Assembly: GCF_002278135.3 (NCBI RefSeq)
Contig: NZ_CP029425.2
Location: 2,642,001-2,706,000 of the forward strand
From: Bradyrhizobium ottawaense
Lineage (GTDB): Bacteria; Pseudomonadota; Alphaproteobacteria; Rhizobiales; Xanthobacteraceae
Direction of reading: 5' to 3'
DNA length: 64,000 nt
Positions 25,054 to 34,628 of the stretch are shown here, in pieces (the first letter of the stretch is position 1; each line of letters begins with the position of its first letter). The position numbers and the translations under genes are program-made. Below the pieces are notes generated by a model that searched no databases, was not told where the DNA came from, and saw only the letters and a program-made list of their open reading frames with translations.

Positions 25054-25998
25054 TTACTTGATGAAGCTGGCGTCGAAGAGATCCTCGACCTTTGGTGCGG
25101 CCTTGATGATGCCGATCTCGAGCAGCAGCTCGGCAGCCTCCTTGTTGAAGGTCAGGAAGTCGCCGGCGAAGAACTTCTGGTTCGCGGCCTTGTCCTGCCA
25201 GCGCAGATATTTCGCCGAGTTGCCGAATTGCTCGCCGCTCTGCTTCACGTCCGCGCCCATGATCTCGTAGGCCTTGGCCTGGTCCTTGGCGATCATGTCG
25301 AGCGCCTCGAAATAGCTGTCGGCGAGCGCCTTGGCGGCCTTGGGATTCTCGGTCAGGAATTTCGGCGTGCAGCCGAAGGTGTCCATGACCATCGGATAGT
25401 CCAGCGTGGTGGCGATGATCTTGCCCTTGTCGGGCGCGGCGCGCACGGTCGAGAGGTAAGGCTCATAGGTCATCGCAGCATCGTTCTGGCCGGAGACGAA
25501 AGCCTGCGCGGCGGCGGCCGGCTCGAGGTTGACGACGGTGACGTCCTTCACGGTGAGGCCGTTCTTCTTGAGCATCCAGGCCAGCGCGAAATAAGGCGAG
25601 GTGCCGGGCGCCGAGGCGGCGACGGTCTTGCCCTTCAGGTCCTTGATCGCGGCGACGTCGTTGCGCACGGCCATGCCGTCGGCGCCAAAGCTCTTGTCGA
25701 GCTGGAAGATCTGCTTGGTCGCAACGCCGTTGGCGTTCCAGGAGATCCAGGTCTCGACCGTGGTCGCCGCACACTGGATGTCGCCGGACGCGATCGCGAG
25801 GTGGCGGTCCTTCTGCGGAATCTTCTTGATGGTGACGTCGAGACCATTCTTCTTGAAGATGCCAGCCTCCTTCGCCAGCGTCAGCGGCGCGAAGCCGGTC
25901 CACCCGGAGATGCCGATTCCGACCTTGACGTCGTCGGCGAGCACGGGAGTGGAGGCCGAAAGAGCAATGATTGTCGCAAATATCGTCGAACTACGCAT
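25054..25998 (-). CDS. NitT/TauT-type periplasmic substrate-binding protein
   Basis: 314 residues from the ATG at 25996-25998 (GAGGA eight bases upstream). A Sec signal peptide ends STPVLA near residue 21. The SsuA/ThiY-like fold shows KVGIGISGWTGFAPLTLAKEAGIFKKNGLDV at the start and SGQNDAAMTYEPYLS in the middle. Its place between hutC and the transporter genes suggests uptake of histidine, urocanate or a related imidazole or N-acyl amino acid, but ligand residues cannot be assigned by eye. An in-frame upstream extension to 26097 lacks a signal and is not used. Confidence 0.88.
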   Translation of the reverse strand: MRSSTIFATIIALSASTPVLADDVKVGIGISGWTGFAPLTLAKEAGIFKKNGLDVTIKKIPQKDRHLAIASGDIQCAATTVETWISWNANGVATKQIFQLDKSFGADGMAVRNDVAAIKDLKGKTVAASAPGTSPYFALAWMLKKNGLTVKDVTVVNLEPAAAAQAFVSGQNDAAMTYEPYLSTVRAAPDKGKIIATTLDYPMVMDTFGCTPKFLTENPKAAKALADSYFEALDMIAKDQAKAYEIMGADVKQSGEQFGNSAKYLRWQDKAANQKFFAGDFLTFNKEAAELLLEIGIIKAAPKVEDLFDASFIK

Positions 25999-26048
25999 GA
26001 TTGTCGTCCTCTTGCCGATCGATGGATTGACGTCCTGTTGATCATTGT

Positions 26049-26064
26049 CGGTCCAGATGGACCG
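26049..26064. promoter_or_regulatory. 16-bp inverted repeat upstream of the binding-protein gene
   Basis: CGGTCCA and TGGACCG are perfect complements around GA, 51 bp upstream of the transporter start and inside the 105-bp hutC to transporter gap. It differs from the palindrome at 28222-28241. It may be an operator for an internal promoter or a small stem within the operon mRNA. Confidence 0.35.
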
Positions 26065-26103
26065 TTGCCCGAAGCGTTGCACGATTTGTGCCGACATATC
26101 CTC

Positions 26104-26832
26104 TCAGCCTCCCTTGAATCGCGCGACAAGGCGGTGAGAGTCACCGGGATAGAGCAGGCGCACGGCAGTGATGGTGCGAGCGCTGCGCCAAGTGTAGCGG
26201 TCGATCACGAGGCAGGGCGCGCCGACGGCGATCGCGAGCGCATCCGCCGTGCGATCGTCGGCGACGATGGCGCTGATGGTGTGCTCGGCCTCCGTCCACG
26301 GGACATGGTGAAGCAGCCACGACCCCGGCGGTTCGCGTGCGAAATCCGCGGTTGCGGCCTCCGGCACCGAGGACAGATCAATCAGCCTGTCCTCGACCGC
26401 AAAAGGCACTTTGTCGGCGCTGTGCCGGCAGGTAATCGCGACCACCTTGCCGGCCTTTTTCACGCCGAGACGGTCACGGTCGGCGGCAGTCGCAGCCCGC
26501 AGCTTGCGACCGATCAACTCGTAGCCGTAGCCGCGCCCCAGTGCGGTGATCTCGGCGCGGATGTCGGCGATCTTGAGCACCGCCGACTGATGCTGCGGCC
26601 GGCGCACGAAAGAGCCGGCCCGCCGCCGCCGCTCGATCAAATCGGCCTGCGCGAGCTCCGACAGCGCCTTGTTGACGGTCATGCGCGAGCAGCCGTAACG
26701 GGCCACCAGTTCATGCTCGAACGGAATGCGATGCCCCGGCGGCCATTCGCCGGTCAGGATGCGCGTCTCGATGTCGGCGCGGATGCGCTTATAGAGCGTC
26801 GGCTTGTCGGCGGCATCGGTCGCAAGGCTCAT
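26104..26832 (-). CDS. hutC: HutC, GntR-family repressor of histidine utilisation
   Basis: 242 residues from the ATG at 26830-26832, overlapping the hutF stop. The N-terminal GntR winged helix reads KRIRADIETRILTGEWPPG to YGCSRMTVNKALSELAQADLIERRRRAGSFV. A UTRA effector domain follows (AITCRHSADKVPFAVEDRLI). In the family it binds urocanate and then releases the hut promoters. The probable operator is the palindrome at 28222-28241 between hutF and hutI, which would make the leftward operon autoregulated. Confidence 0.93.
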   Translation of the reverse strand: MSLATDAADKPTLYKRIRADIETRILTGEWPPGHRIPFEHELVARYGCSRMTVNKALSELAQADLIERRRRAGSFVRRPQHQSAVLKIADIRAEITALGRGYGYELIGRKLRAATAADRDRLGVKKAGKVVAITCRHSADKVPFAVEDRLIDLSSVPEAATADFAREPPGSWLLHHVPWTEAEHTISAIVADDRTADALAIAVGAPCLVIDRYTWRSARTITAVRLLYPGDSHRLVARFKGG

Positions 26833-28187
26833 GCGAGGAGCCTCCGCACCGTCGCGTTGAAGCGTTCGCGCGCCCCCTGACGCAATTTGTGCCGGCCGCC
26901 TTCGACGACCTTGTGGCCGCCGGCCCAGACGCAATCGATCGCGCCACTGCTCGCGGCAAAGATCCAGCCGTCGATGGCTGCGTCGCCGGCGCGCCCCGAT
27001 AGCGAAGGATGCGCCGTGTCGAGCGTGACGATGTCGGCCCGCGCGCCCGCGGCGAGGCCGACTGTCGGCTGTGCCAGCGCTTGCGCGCCGCCCGCAAGAG
27101 CATGGTCGAATAATGTGCGACCGGTGGAACGGCCCGCGCCGCTGGAGAGCACGTTGCGCTCGCGATGCTTCAGCCGCTGGCCATATTCGAGCTGGCGCAA
27201 TTCGTCGGCGACCCCGACCAGGACGTTGGAATCAGTGCCCACGCCGAACGCACCGCCGGCGCCGAGAAATTCGCGCGCCGGGAAGGTGCCATCGCCGAGA
27301 CTCGCTTCGGTGACAGGGCAGAGGCCCGCCACCGCCCCGGTCTTCGCGAACGCGGCGACTTCCTCGTCCGTCGTGTGAGTCGCGTGGATAAGGCACCAGC
27401 GCCGGTCGAGGGGCGCGTGCTCCAGCAGCCATTGCACCGGGCGCCGTCCCGACCAGGCGAGGCAGTCCTCGACTTCCTTCACCTGCTCGGCGGCGTGGAT
27501 ATGCACCGGCCCGCCGTCGGCAAGCGGAATGATCGCCGCAAGCTCGTGTGGCGTCACCGCGCGCAGGCTGTGCGGCGCGATGCCGATATTGGCGTCGGGC
27601 AATGCGCTGATCGCCTTGCGCGACGCAGCCATCAATGCCGCGAACTGATCGACCGAGCAGATGAAGCGGCGTTGGCCGTCATGAGGCGCTGCGCCGCCGA
27701 AGGAGCCGTGCGCATAGAAACTCGGCAGCAGCGTCAGGGCAATGCCGGAGGCTTCGGCTGCCTGCGCGATGCGCGCGGCCGTCTCGGCGGGATCGGCATA
27801 GTGCGAGCCGTCGCGATCGTGGTGCAGATAATGGAATTCGCCGACGCGGGTAAATCCCTGTTCGAGCATCTCGACATAGAGGAGAGTCGCAACGGCGGCG
27901 ACGTCATCGGGCGTCATTGCGAGGGCGAAGCGATACATCGTCTTGCGCCAGGTCCAGAACGTGTCGGTGGAATTGCCGCGCAGCTCAGCAAGGCCCGCCA
28001 TGCCGCGCTGGAACGCGTGGCTGTGCAGGCTCGCAAGTCCCGGAAGCGCGATGGCGTGGCGCTCGTCGCCGGCGGCCGGCTGCACACCCGCGGACACCGC
28101 CGCGATCGCGCCGGCGGTGATCACCACCTGCACGTCATTGGCCCAGCCCGAGGGCAGGAGCGCGGAGGCGAAATGCAGTCGGGTCAT
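26829..28187 (-). CDS. hutF: Formimidoylglutamate deiminase
   Basis: 452 residues of the amidohydrolase superfamily. Metal ligands are seen in LASLHSHAFQRGMAG, HIHAAEQ, LIHATHT and the Asp of VGTDSNVLV. HutF converts N-formimino-L-glutamate to N-formyl-L-glutamate and ammonia, the second step of the five-step hut route. It is the first gene of the leftward operon, 84 bp from divergent hutI, and its stop overlaps hutC. The partner HutG (N-formylglutamate deformylase) is not in the window. Confidence 0.93.
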   Translation of the reverse strand: MTRLHFASALLPSGWANDVQVVITAGAIAAVSAGVQPAAGDERHAIALPGLASLHSHAFQRGMAGLAELRGNSTDTFWTWRKTMYRFALAMTPDDVAAVATLLYVEMLEQGFTRVGEFHYLHHDRDGSHYADPAETAARIAQAAEASGIALTLLPSFYAHGSFGGAAPHDGQRRFICSVDQFAALMAASRKAISALPDANIGIAPHSLRAVTPHELAAIIPLADGGPVHIHAAEQVKEVEDCLAWSGRRPVQWLLEHAPLDRRWCLIHATHTTDEEVAAFAKTGAVAGLCPVTEASLGDGTFPAREFLGAGGAFGVGTDSNVLVGVADELRQLEYGQRLKHRERNVLSSGAGRSTGRTLFDHALAGGAQALAQPTVGLAAGARADIVTLDTAHPSLSGRAGDAAIDGWIFAASSGAIDCVWAGGHKVVEGGRHKLRQGARERFNATVRRLLA

Positions 28188-28221
28188 GATTACACGCCGG
28201 CTGGACAGAACGGTCCCACGA

Positions 28222-28241
28222 TTATATGTCTAGACATATAA
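28222..28241. promoter_or_regulatory. 20-bp perfect palindrome in the hutF-hutI divergent promoter (probable HutC operator)
   Basis: The sequence ttatatgtctagacatataa is a perfect 20-bp palindrome, strikingly AT-rich against its surroundings. It lies 35 bp from the hutF start and 31 bp from the hutI start. GntR/HutC regulators bind palindromes of this kind, with a GT-N-AC-like core. One site between divergent promoters could repress both operons. No second copy of the GTCTAGAC core was noticed in the window. Confidence 0.8.
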
Positions 28242-28271
28242 GTCAAGCATCCCACGCGAAGGGACCGTTGC

Positions 28272-29486
28272 ATGGCAGAGCGCTTCGACCGGATCTGGCA
28301 CAATGCCCGGCTTGCCACGATGCGGGCCGACCGGCCCGATCTCGGCGAGATCCGGCGGGGCCTGATCGCCGCGCGCGGCGGACGTATCGTCTATGCCGGT
28401 GCGCAGGCCGATTTTCCGGCGGATGCCGATGCGGCGGAACGGACCGATTGCGAGGGACGCTGGATCACGCCCGGCCTCGTCGACTGCCACACCCATCTCG
28501 TCTATGGCGGCAACCGCGCGCACGAGTTCGAGCTGCGCCTGAAGGGCGCGAGCTACGAGGAGATCGCGCGCGCCGGCGGCGGCATCGTCTCCACGGTGGC
28601 GGCGACCCGCAAGGCGAGCGAGGCCGATCTCGTCGCGAGTGCGTTGCCGCGGCTCGATGCGCTGATCGGCGAGGGCGCAACCACGGTCGAGGTCAAGTCG
28701 GGCTACGGCCTCGACACCGAGACCGAGATGCGACAGCTCGCGGCCGCGCGCAGCATCAGTCGCCAGCGGCCGGTTGCGATCCGCACCTCCTTCCTCGGGG
28801 CGCATGCCCTGCCGGTGGAGGCGGAGGGTGACAAGGATCGCTATATCGATCTCGTCTGCAAGGAGATGCTGCCGGCCGTTGCGAAGGCCGGTCTTGCCGA
28901 CGCCGTCGATGCCTTCATGGAGGGCATCGCGTTCTCGGCGGAGCAGACTGCGCGGGTGTTCGAGACGGCGAGGGAGCTGGGGCTGCCGGTCAAGCTTCAT
29001 GCCGACCAGCTGTCGAACCTCGGCGGTGCTGCGCTCGCTGCAAGATTCTCGGCGCTGTCGGCCGATCATCTCGAGCATACCGACGAAGCCGGCGCCGCCG
29101 CGATGGCGAAGGCCGGCACGGTGGCGGTGCTGCTGCCCGGCGCATTCTACTTCATCCGCGAGACGCAGAAGCCGCCGGTCGAGGCGTTCCGCAGCCACGG
29201 CGTTTCCATGGCGCTCGCGACCGATTGCAATCCCGGCAGCTCACCGCTGACCTCGCTCCTGCTCACGATGAACATGGGCGCGACCCTGTTCCGGATGACG
29301 GTCGCCGAATGCCTCGCCGGAATCACCCGTGAGGGCGCGCGGGCGCTGGGCGTGCTCGATGAAACCGGCACGCTGGAAGCCGGGAAATGGTGCGACCTCG
29401 CGATCTGGGACATCGAGCGTCCCGCCGAGCTTGTTTATCGCATCGGCTTCAATCCGCTGCATCGCCGGGTGTGGAGGGGCCAGTGA
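28272..29486 (+). CDS. hutI: Imidazolonepropionase
   Basis: 404 residues. Amidohydrolase motifs are [16 protein letters not shown] (first metal ligands), HADQLSN and [10 protein letters not shown]; the glycine-rich [15 protein letters not shown] binds substrate. It hydrolyses 4-imidazolone-5-propionate to N-formimino-L-glutamate. AAGGGA seven bases before the ATG supports the start. It heads the rightward hut operon; the stop overlaps the hutH GTG start. Confidence 0.96.
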   Translation: MAERFDRIWHNARLATMRADRPDLGEIRRGLIAARGGRIVYAGAQADFPADADAAERTDCEGRWITPGLVDCHTHLVYGGNRAHEFELRLKGASYEEIARAGGGIVSTVAATRKASEADLVASALPRLDALIGEGATTVEVKSGYGLDTETEMRQLAAARSISRQRPVAIRTSFLGAHALPVEAEGDKDRYIDLVCKEMLPAVAKAGLADAVDAFMEGIAFSAEQTARVFETARELGLPVKLHADQLSNLGGAALAARFSALSADHLEHTDEAGAAAMAKAGTVAVLLPGAFYFIRETQKPPVEAFRSHGVSMALATDCNPGSSPLTSLLLTMNMGATLFRMTVAECLAGITREGARALGVLDETGTLEAGKWCDLAIWDIERPAELVYRIGFNPLHRRVWRGQ

Positions 29487-31042
29487 CGGAGCAGGGCACC
29501 GCGATCGTCGTCAAGCCGGGAGCGGTCAGCCTCGACGATCTCGCGCGCGTGCTGGAAGGCGCTTCCGTCGTGCTCGATCCGTCGTTCTGGCCACGCGTCG
29601 AGGCGGCAGCCGAAATCGTTGCAAGGGCCGCGCAAGCCGACGCTCCCGTCTATGGCATCAACACCGGCTTCGGGAAGCTCGCCTCGAAGCGCATTCCGCC
29701 CGATCAGACCGCGCTGCTCCAGCGCAATCTGATCGTGTCGCATTGCTGCGGCGTCGGCCCGGCCACGCCCGAGCCGATCGTGCGGCTGATGATGGCGTTG
29801 AAGATCGTCTCGCTCGGGCGCGGCGCTTCCGGCGTGCGCCGCGCGGTAATCGAGCAGTTGCAGGCCATGCTGGCGCGGGGCGTCACGCCGCTGGTGCCGC
29901 AGCAGGGCTCGGTCGGCGCCTCCGGCGATCTTGCGCCGCTCGCGCACATGACGGCGGTGATGATCGGTGAGGGGCAGGCGATCGTCGACGGGAAAACCGT
30001 GTCCGGCGGTGAAGCGCTCGCCGCGGCCGGCCTCGCGCCGCTGACGCTCGGCCCCAAGGAGGGGCTCGCGCTGATCAACGGCACGCAATTCTCGACCGCC
30101 TACGCGATTGCCGGCGTGCTGCGCGCCTTCGGTCTGGCTCGCGCTGCGCTCGTCACCGGCGCATTGTCGGTCGATGCGGCGATGGCCTCGACGGCGCCGT
30201 TCCGTCCCGAAATCCAGGCGCTGCGCGGTCATGCCGGGCAGATCGCCGCGGCCGCAACGTTGATGGCGCTGCTGGATGGCAGCGACATTCGTCTGTCGCA
30301 TCTCGAAGGCGACGAGCGCGTGCAGGACCCCTATTGCCTGCGCTGCCAGCCGCAGGTTGCAGGCGCCGCACTCGACCTGATCACGCAGGCCGCGCGCACA
30401 TTGATTGTCGAAGCCAACGCCGTCACCGACAATCCGCTGGTGCTGGTCGAAACCGGCGAGATCGTTTCCGGCGGCAATTTTCACGCCGAGCCTGTGGCCT
30501 TTGCCGCCGACGCGCTCGCGCTGGCGCTGTCGGAAATCGGCGCGATCAGCGAGCGGCGCATTGCGACGCTGGTCGATCCCGCCCTGAATTTCGGCCTGCC
30601 GCCGTTCCTGACGCCAGATCCCGGCATCAATTCCGGCTTCATGATCGCCGAGGTGACGGCCGCCGCGCTCTATGCCGAGAACAAGCAGCGCGCGGCAGCC
30701 TGCTCGATCGATTCGACGCCGACCAGCGCCAACCAGGAAGATCACGTCTCGATGGCCGCACACGCCGCGCGGCGGCTGTGCGACATGGCCGACAATCTCG
30801 CCGCCATCCTCGGCATCGAGCTCCTGGTTGCCGCCCAAGGCATCACGCTGCGCGCGCCGCATGCGACCAGCGCGCCGCTCGTTGCCGTCATCGCCGCATT
30901 GCGCGAGCAGGTGCCGGCGCTCGGTGCGGACCGCTACATGGCCGGCGATCTCGCCAAGGCCGCTGCGCTGGTCGAGGCCGATGCGCTGCCGAGCGTGGCG
31001 CTCACCATGCTTCCAACTGACCCATTTCCGCGACTTGCCTAA
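29483..31042 (+). CDS. hutH: Histidine ammonia-lyase
   Basis: 519 residues from GTG 29483, which overlaps the hutI stop as GTGA and has GGAGGGG upstream; a longer reading from 29387 lies inside hutI and is rejected. The self-processed Ala-Ser-Gly that forms the MIO cofactor is in [15 protein letters not shown] (residues 146-148). [12 protein letters not shown] carries the active-site Tyr loop. It deaminates L-histidine to urocanate, the first and committed step. Confidence 0.96.
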   Translation: MTEQGTAIVVKPGAVSLDDLARVLEGASVVLDPSFWPRVEAAAEIVARAAQADAPVYGINTGFGKLASKRIPPDQTALLQRNLIVSHCCGVGPATPEPIVRLMMALKIVSLGRGASGVRRAVIEQLQAMLARGVTPLVPQQGSVGASGDLAPLAHMTAVMIGEGQAIVDGKTVSGGEALAAAGLAPLTLGPKEGLALINGTQFSTAYAIAGVLRAFGLARAALVTGALSVDAAMASTAPFRPEIQALRGHAGQIAAAATLMALLDGSDIRLSHLEGDERVQDPYCLRCQPQVAGAALDLITQAARTLIVEANAVTDNPLVLVETGEIVSGGNFHAEPVAFAADALALALSEIGAISERRIATLVDPALNFGLPPFLTPDPGINSGFMIAEVTAAALYAENKQRAAACSIDSTPTSANQEDHVSMAAHAARRLCDMADNLAAILGIELLVAAQGITLRAPHATSAPLVAVIAALREQVPALGADRYMAGDLAKAAALVEADALPSVALTMLPTDPFPRLA

Positions 31043-31054
31043 AGAGGTGCCCGC

Positions 31055-32725
31055 ATGAACCGCCGACTGGACAATGACCGCACCATCCGTGCGCCCCGCG
31101 GCAGCGACATCAGCGCCAAGAGCTGGCTGACGGAAGCGCCGCTGCGCATGCTCATGAACAATCTCGATCCTGATGTCGCGGAGCGCCCGAGCGAGCTCGT
31201 GGTCTATGGCGGCATCGGCCGCGCCGCGCGCGACTGGGAGAGCTTTGACCGGATCGTTGCGGCCTTGCGCAAGCTCGAAGCCGACCAGACGCTGCTGGTC
31301 CAGTCCGGCAAGCCGGTCGGCGTGTTCCGCACCCATGCCGATGCGCCGCGCGTGCTGATTGCGAACTCCAACATCGTGCCGCATTGGGCAACGCTCGACC
31401 ATTTCAACGAGCTCGATCGCCAGGGCCTGATGATGTACGGCCAGATGACCGCGGGGTCCTGGATCTATATCGGCAGCCAGGGCATCGTGCAGGGCACCTA
31501 CGAGACCTTCGTCGAGGTCGGCCGGCGCCATTATGGCGGCAGCCTTGCCGGCAAATGGATTCTCACCGCTGGCCTCGGTGGCATGGGCGGTGCGCAGCCG
31601 CTGGCCGCGACCATGGCCGGCGCTTCGATGCTCGCGGTGGAATGCCAGCCGAGCCGCATCGAGATGCGGCTGCGCACCGGCTATCTCGATCGCCAGGCCG
31701 CAACGCTCGACGAGGCGCTGGCGATCATGGCAGAGGCCGCCAAGACGAAGAAGGCGATCTCGGTCGGCCTGCTCGGCAATGCCGCGGAGATCTTCCCGGA
31801 GCTGGTGCGCCGCGGCGTCAAGCCCGACATCGTCACCGACCAGACCAGCGCGCATGATCCGATCAACGGGTATTTGCCGAAGGGCTGGACGCTCGCCGAG
31901 TGGGAAGCCAAGCGCGGCTCCGATCCGAAGGGGGTCGAGCGTGCATCGAAGACGTCGATGGTCGAGCATGTCCAGGCGATGCTGGATTTCCATGCGCAGG
32001 GCATTCCGACGCTCGATTACGGCAACAACATCCGCCAGATGGCGCAGGACATGGGCCTGAAGAACGCCTTCGATTTCCCCGGCTTCGTTCCCGCCTATAT
32101 CCGTCCCTTGTTCTGCCGCGGTGTCGGGCCGTTCCGCTGGGCCGCGCTCTCGGGCGATCCCGAGGACATCTTCAAGACCGACGCCAAGGTGAAGGAGCTG
32201 ATGCCCGACGACAAGCATCTGCACAATTGGCTCGACATGGCCAAGGAGCGCATCAAGTTCCAGGGTCTGCCGGCTCGGATCTGCTGGGTTGGCCTCGGTG
32301 ACCGCCATCGCCTCGGCCTTGCGTTCAACGAGATGGTGGCACGCGGCGAGCTCAAGGCGCCGATCGTGATCGGCCGCGATCATCTCGACAGCGGCTCGGT
32401 GGCAAGCCCCAACCGCGAGACCGAAGCGATGAAGGACGGCTCGGACGCGGTGTCCGACTGGCCTCTGCTGAACGCGCTGCTCAATTGCGCCAGTGGCGCG
32501 ACCTGGGTGTCGCTGCATCATGGCGGCGGCGTCGGCATCGGCTATTCCCAGCATGCCGGCATGGTGATCGTGGCCGACGGCACGCCGGAAGCGGCCAAGC
32601 GGATCGAGCGCGTGCTCTGGAACGATCCCGCCACCGGCGTCATGCGCCATGCCGACGCGGGTTACGAGACCGCGATCGACTGCGCCCGTGACAAGGGGCT
32701 CGATCTGCCGAGCCTTGCGAAGTAG
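31055..32725 (+). CDS. hutU: Urocanate hydratase
   Basis: 556 residues, the normal size. NAD+-dependent urocanase signature stretches are visible: [29 protein letters not shown] and [16 protein letters not shown]. It converts urocanate to imidazolonepropionate. AGAGG seven bases upstream of the ATG and a 12-bp gap after hutH place it in the same operon. It is the last gene of the rightward hut transcript, followed by an intergenic palindrome. Confidence 0.97.
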   Translation: MNRRLDNDRTIRAPRGSDISAKSWLTEAPLRMLMNNLDPDVAERPSELVVYGGIGRAARDWESFDRIVAALRKLEADQTLLVQSGKPVGVFRTHADAPRVLIANSNIVPHWATLDHFNELDRQGLMMYGQMTAGSWIYIGSQGIVQGTYETFVEVGRRHYGGSLAGKWILTAGLGGMGGAQPLAATMAGASMLAVECQPSRIEMRLRTGYLDRQAATLDEALAIMAEAAKTKKAISVGLLGNAAEIFPELVRRGVKPDIVTDQTSAHDPINGYLPKGWTLAEWEAKRGSDPKGVERASKTSMVEHVQAMLDFHAQGIPTLDYGNNIRQMAQDMGLKNAFDFPGFVPAYIRPLFCRGVGPFRWAALSGDPEDIFKTDAKVKELMPDDKHLHNWLDMAKERIKFQGLPARICWVGLGDRHRLGLAFNEMVARGELKAPIVIGRDHLDSGSVASPNRETEAMKDGSDAVSDWPLLNALLNCASGATWVSLHHGGGVGIGYSQHAGMVIVADGTPEAAKRIERVLWNDPATGVMRHADAGYETAIDCARDKGLDLPSLAK

Positions 32726-32745
32726 CTAGCCGCGGGCTCGATCAA

Positions 32746-32860
32746 CCTCTCCCGCTTGCGGGGGAGGTCGGCGCGGAGCGCCGGGTGGGGGCTCTCTCCA
32801 ATCAGGGAGTCTCTCTGCGGAGGCACCCCCACCCCAGCCCTCCCCCGCAAGCGGGAGAGG
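32746..32860. repeat. Palindromic intergenic repeat, CCTCTCCCGCTTGCGGGGGA family
   Basis: Perfect 20-bp arms lie at 32746-32765 and 32841-32860. Each arm is itself a small hairpin (CTCCCGCTTGCGGGGGAG), giving a cloverleaf-like structure. It stands between convergent hutU and the tetR-type gene and may serve as a bidirectional transcript end. A related unit is at 51826-51973. Confidence 0.7.
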
Positions 32861-32892
32861 GAGCGCACCTGCTTCGGGGCAGCGTCGCCGAT

Positions 32893-33600
32893 TCAGCCGC
32901 TGACCAAGAGCCTCGGCATCGTCGTCTTCGCGCCGTCCATGAAGGTCTGGACGGCGTCACGGACGATGGCGTCGAGATCGGGCGGGATCGGCGTCTCGTA
33001 GATGAATTTTCGGATGGCGAGATAGAAGATGCGGCCGTGCAGGCCCCAGAACAGCTCGGTCTCGCGCTCACCCAATGAGTGAGCTTTCGAGTCGGGCAGT
33101 TTGAGCTCGTGGCGCAGTTCGGCCGCCGCCGGTTCGATGATCTCGCGGCGGACGATGTCGAGATAGCGGCTGGTGATGCCGAATGACTTCATGCCGGAGA
33201 ACACGAAGATCCGTACCCAATTGTATTCGAACACGCGTTCGACATAGTCGAGATAAAAGCGCGTGAGCCTTGCTTCGAGTGACAACGAACGGTCGCGGAT
33301 CATCGGTCCCCAATCAGGCGACCAGCGGCTGAGATAGACCTCCTGGTAGACCCGCTCGATCAGCGCTTCCTTGCTCGGGAAGTGGCGGTAGATCGCCGAA
33401 TGCGTGATGCCCATGCGCTTGGCGAGCTCGCGGGTCTGACCCTCGAAGCCGCGCTCGGCGAAGAAGCGGATGGCCTCGTCCACGATCGCGCGCTCGCGGT
33501 CGGCCGCGCGCATGTTGCGACGCTTTGGCGCGGACTTGCTGCCTGTCTCGGTCCGCTTGCGGACCGGTCGCCTCAAAGTTTTCTGCGCTTTTCGGGCCAT
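32893..33600 (-). CDS. TetR-family transcriptional regulator
   Basis: 235 residues. A Lys/Arg-rich leader of about 30 residues precedes the TetR helix-turn-helix (AIVDEAIRFFAERGFEGQTRELAKRMGITHSAIYRHFPSKEALIERVY, in two parts). The ligand domain ends in VRDAVQTFMDGA. It is divergent from the molybdenum hydroxylase and Liv-type importer genes, with two dyads in the gap, so it probably represses that operon and itself until the transported or oxidised substrate binds. Confidence 0.9.
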   Translation of the reverse strand: MARKAQKTLRRPVRKRTETGSKSAPKRRNMRAADRERAIVDEAIRFFAERGFEGQTRELAKRMGITHSAIYRHFPSKEALIERVYQEVYLSRWSPDWGPMIRDRSLSLEARLTRFYLDYVERVFEYNWVRIFVFSGMKSFGITSRYLDIVRREIIEPAAAELRHELKLPDSKAHSLGERETELFWGLHGRIFYLAIRKFIYETPIPPDLDAIVRDAVQTFMDGAKTTMPRLLVSG

Positions 33601-33650
33601 CTCGTCGCTGAATCAACGTAACCCTGTCTTCATAACCCAACGTGCTTTTG

Positions 33651-33719
33651 TGACCAAATGGTCATTTCCTGTTGACCGATCTCGGGAGCCGTGTCAGGAT
33701 TTTGAGACCAGATGGTTAC
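33651..33719. promoter_or_regulatory. Pair of operator-like dyads between tetR and the Mo-hydroxylase operon
   Basis: Site 1, TGACCAAATGGTCA (33651-33664), is a perfect 6-bp-arm dyad. Site 2, GAGACCAGATGGTTAC (33704-33719), keeps the ACCA-N2-TGGT core and the flanks TTTTG and AAA. Their centres are 54 bp apart, about five helical turns. The position between divergent tetR and its presumed target operon fits cooperative binding by the TetR protein (inference). Confidence 0.6.
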
Positions 33720-33767
33720 AAATCTGGCATCCCGGCTGATGAGCCGATGGATATCGAGGAAACGGCA

Positions 33768-34628
33768 GTGAAGGCGCGGGCTTTCAGCTATTTTCGGGCT
33801 GCGACGATCGACCAGGCGCTGGATGCTCACGCACGCGCCGGGGACGATGCGCGTTTCATCGCCGGCGGCCAGAGCCTGGTGCCGGCGCTGTCGCTGCGGC
33901 TGCAGGCGCCGCGGCTGCTGATCGACATTACGCATATCGACGAACTGTGCGGCGTCAGGCGTGAAGGTGACAGCTTGCGCATCGGTGCGCTGACGCGCCA
34001 CTGCGAAATGCTGAGCGAGCCGCTGATCGCCGAGTTCGCGCCGCTGCTGCACGCTGCGGCACCGTTCGTCGCCCATCCCGCGATCCGCAACCGCGGCACG
34101 CTCGGCGGCAGCGTCGCACTGGCCGACCCGGCCTCCGAATTTCCGGCGATGACCTTGGCGCTGGACGCCGAGATCGAGATCGCCGGGCCGTCATGCCGGC
34201 GGCGCGTCAAGGCCGACGACTTCTTCATCGACCTGTTCGAGACGGCGCTACAGCCCGGCGAGCTGATCACGGCAATCTACGTTCCGCTGTTCAGGGTCGA
34301 TCAGCGCTTTGCGTTCGACGAGCTGGCGCGGCGGCGCGGGGATTACGCGCTGGTCGGTTGCGGCATCCTCGCGACCTGCACCGGGGAGCGCATTGACGAC
34401 ATCCGCATCTCCTTCTTCTCCGTCGGTAACACGCCGACACGGGTCAAAGGGGCGGAAACAATTTTGATCGGCGCGAGCCTGGATGCGGCACGCATCGCTG
34501 CCGCGCAAGGCGCGCTCGAAGGCGATCTCGCGCCGCCCGAGAGCGACGAGGTGCCGCCGGCGATGCGGTTGCATCTCGCCCGCGTGCTGCTTGGCCGCCT
34601 GCTCGGACGTCTCGGTGAGGGAGCATGA
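33768..34628 (+). CDS. Molybdenum hydroxylase FAD-binding subunit
   Basis: About 286 residues from GTG 33768 (GAGGA seven bases upstream; MKARAFSYFRAATIDQAL begins as relatives do). ATG 33747 is an alternative. The FAD_binding_5 domain shows FIAGGQSLVPALSLRLQAP and RNRGTLGGSVALADPASEFPA; a CO-dehydrogenase flavoprotein C-terminal domain follows. It passes electrons from the iron-sulphur subunit to the final acceptor. The stop overlaps the next gene by four bases. Confidence 0.9.
   Translation: MKARAFSYFRAATIDQALDAHARAGDDARFIAGGQSLVPALSLRLQAPRLLIDITHIDELCGVRREGDSLRIGALTRHCEMLSEPLIAEFAPLLHAAAPFVAHPAIRNRGTLGGSVALADPASEFPAMTLALDAEIEIAGPSCRRRVKADDFFIDLFETALQPGELITAIYVPLFRVDQRFAFDELARRRGDYALVGCGILATCTGERIDDIRISFFSVGNTPTRVKGAETILIGASLDAARIAAAQGALEGDLAPPESDEVPPAMRLHLARVLLGRLLGRLGEGA

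Noticed and set aside
29435..32650. 1071-codon minus-strand frame covering hutH and hutU
   Set aside because: It is antisense to two highly conserved enzymes; it only reflects the lack of stops in high-GC antisense frames.
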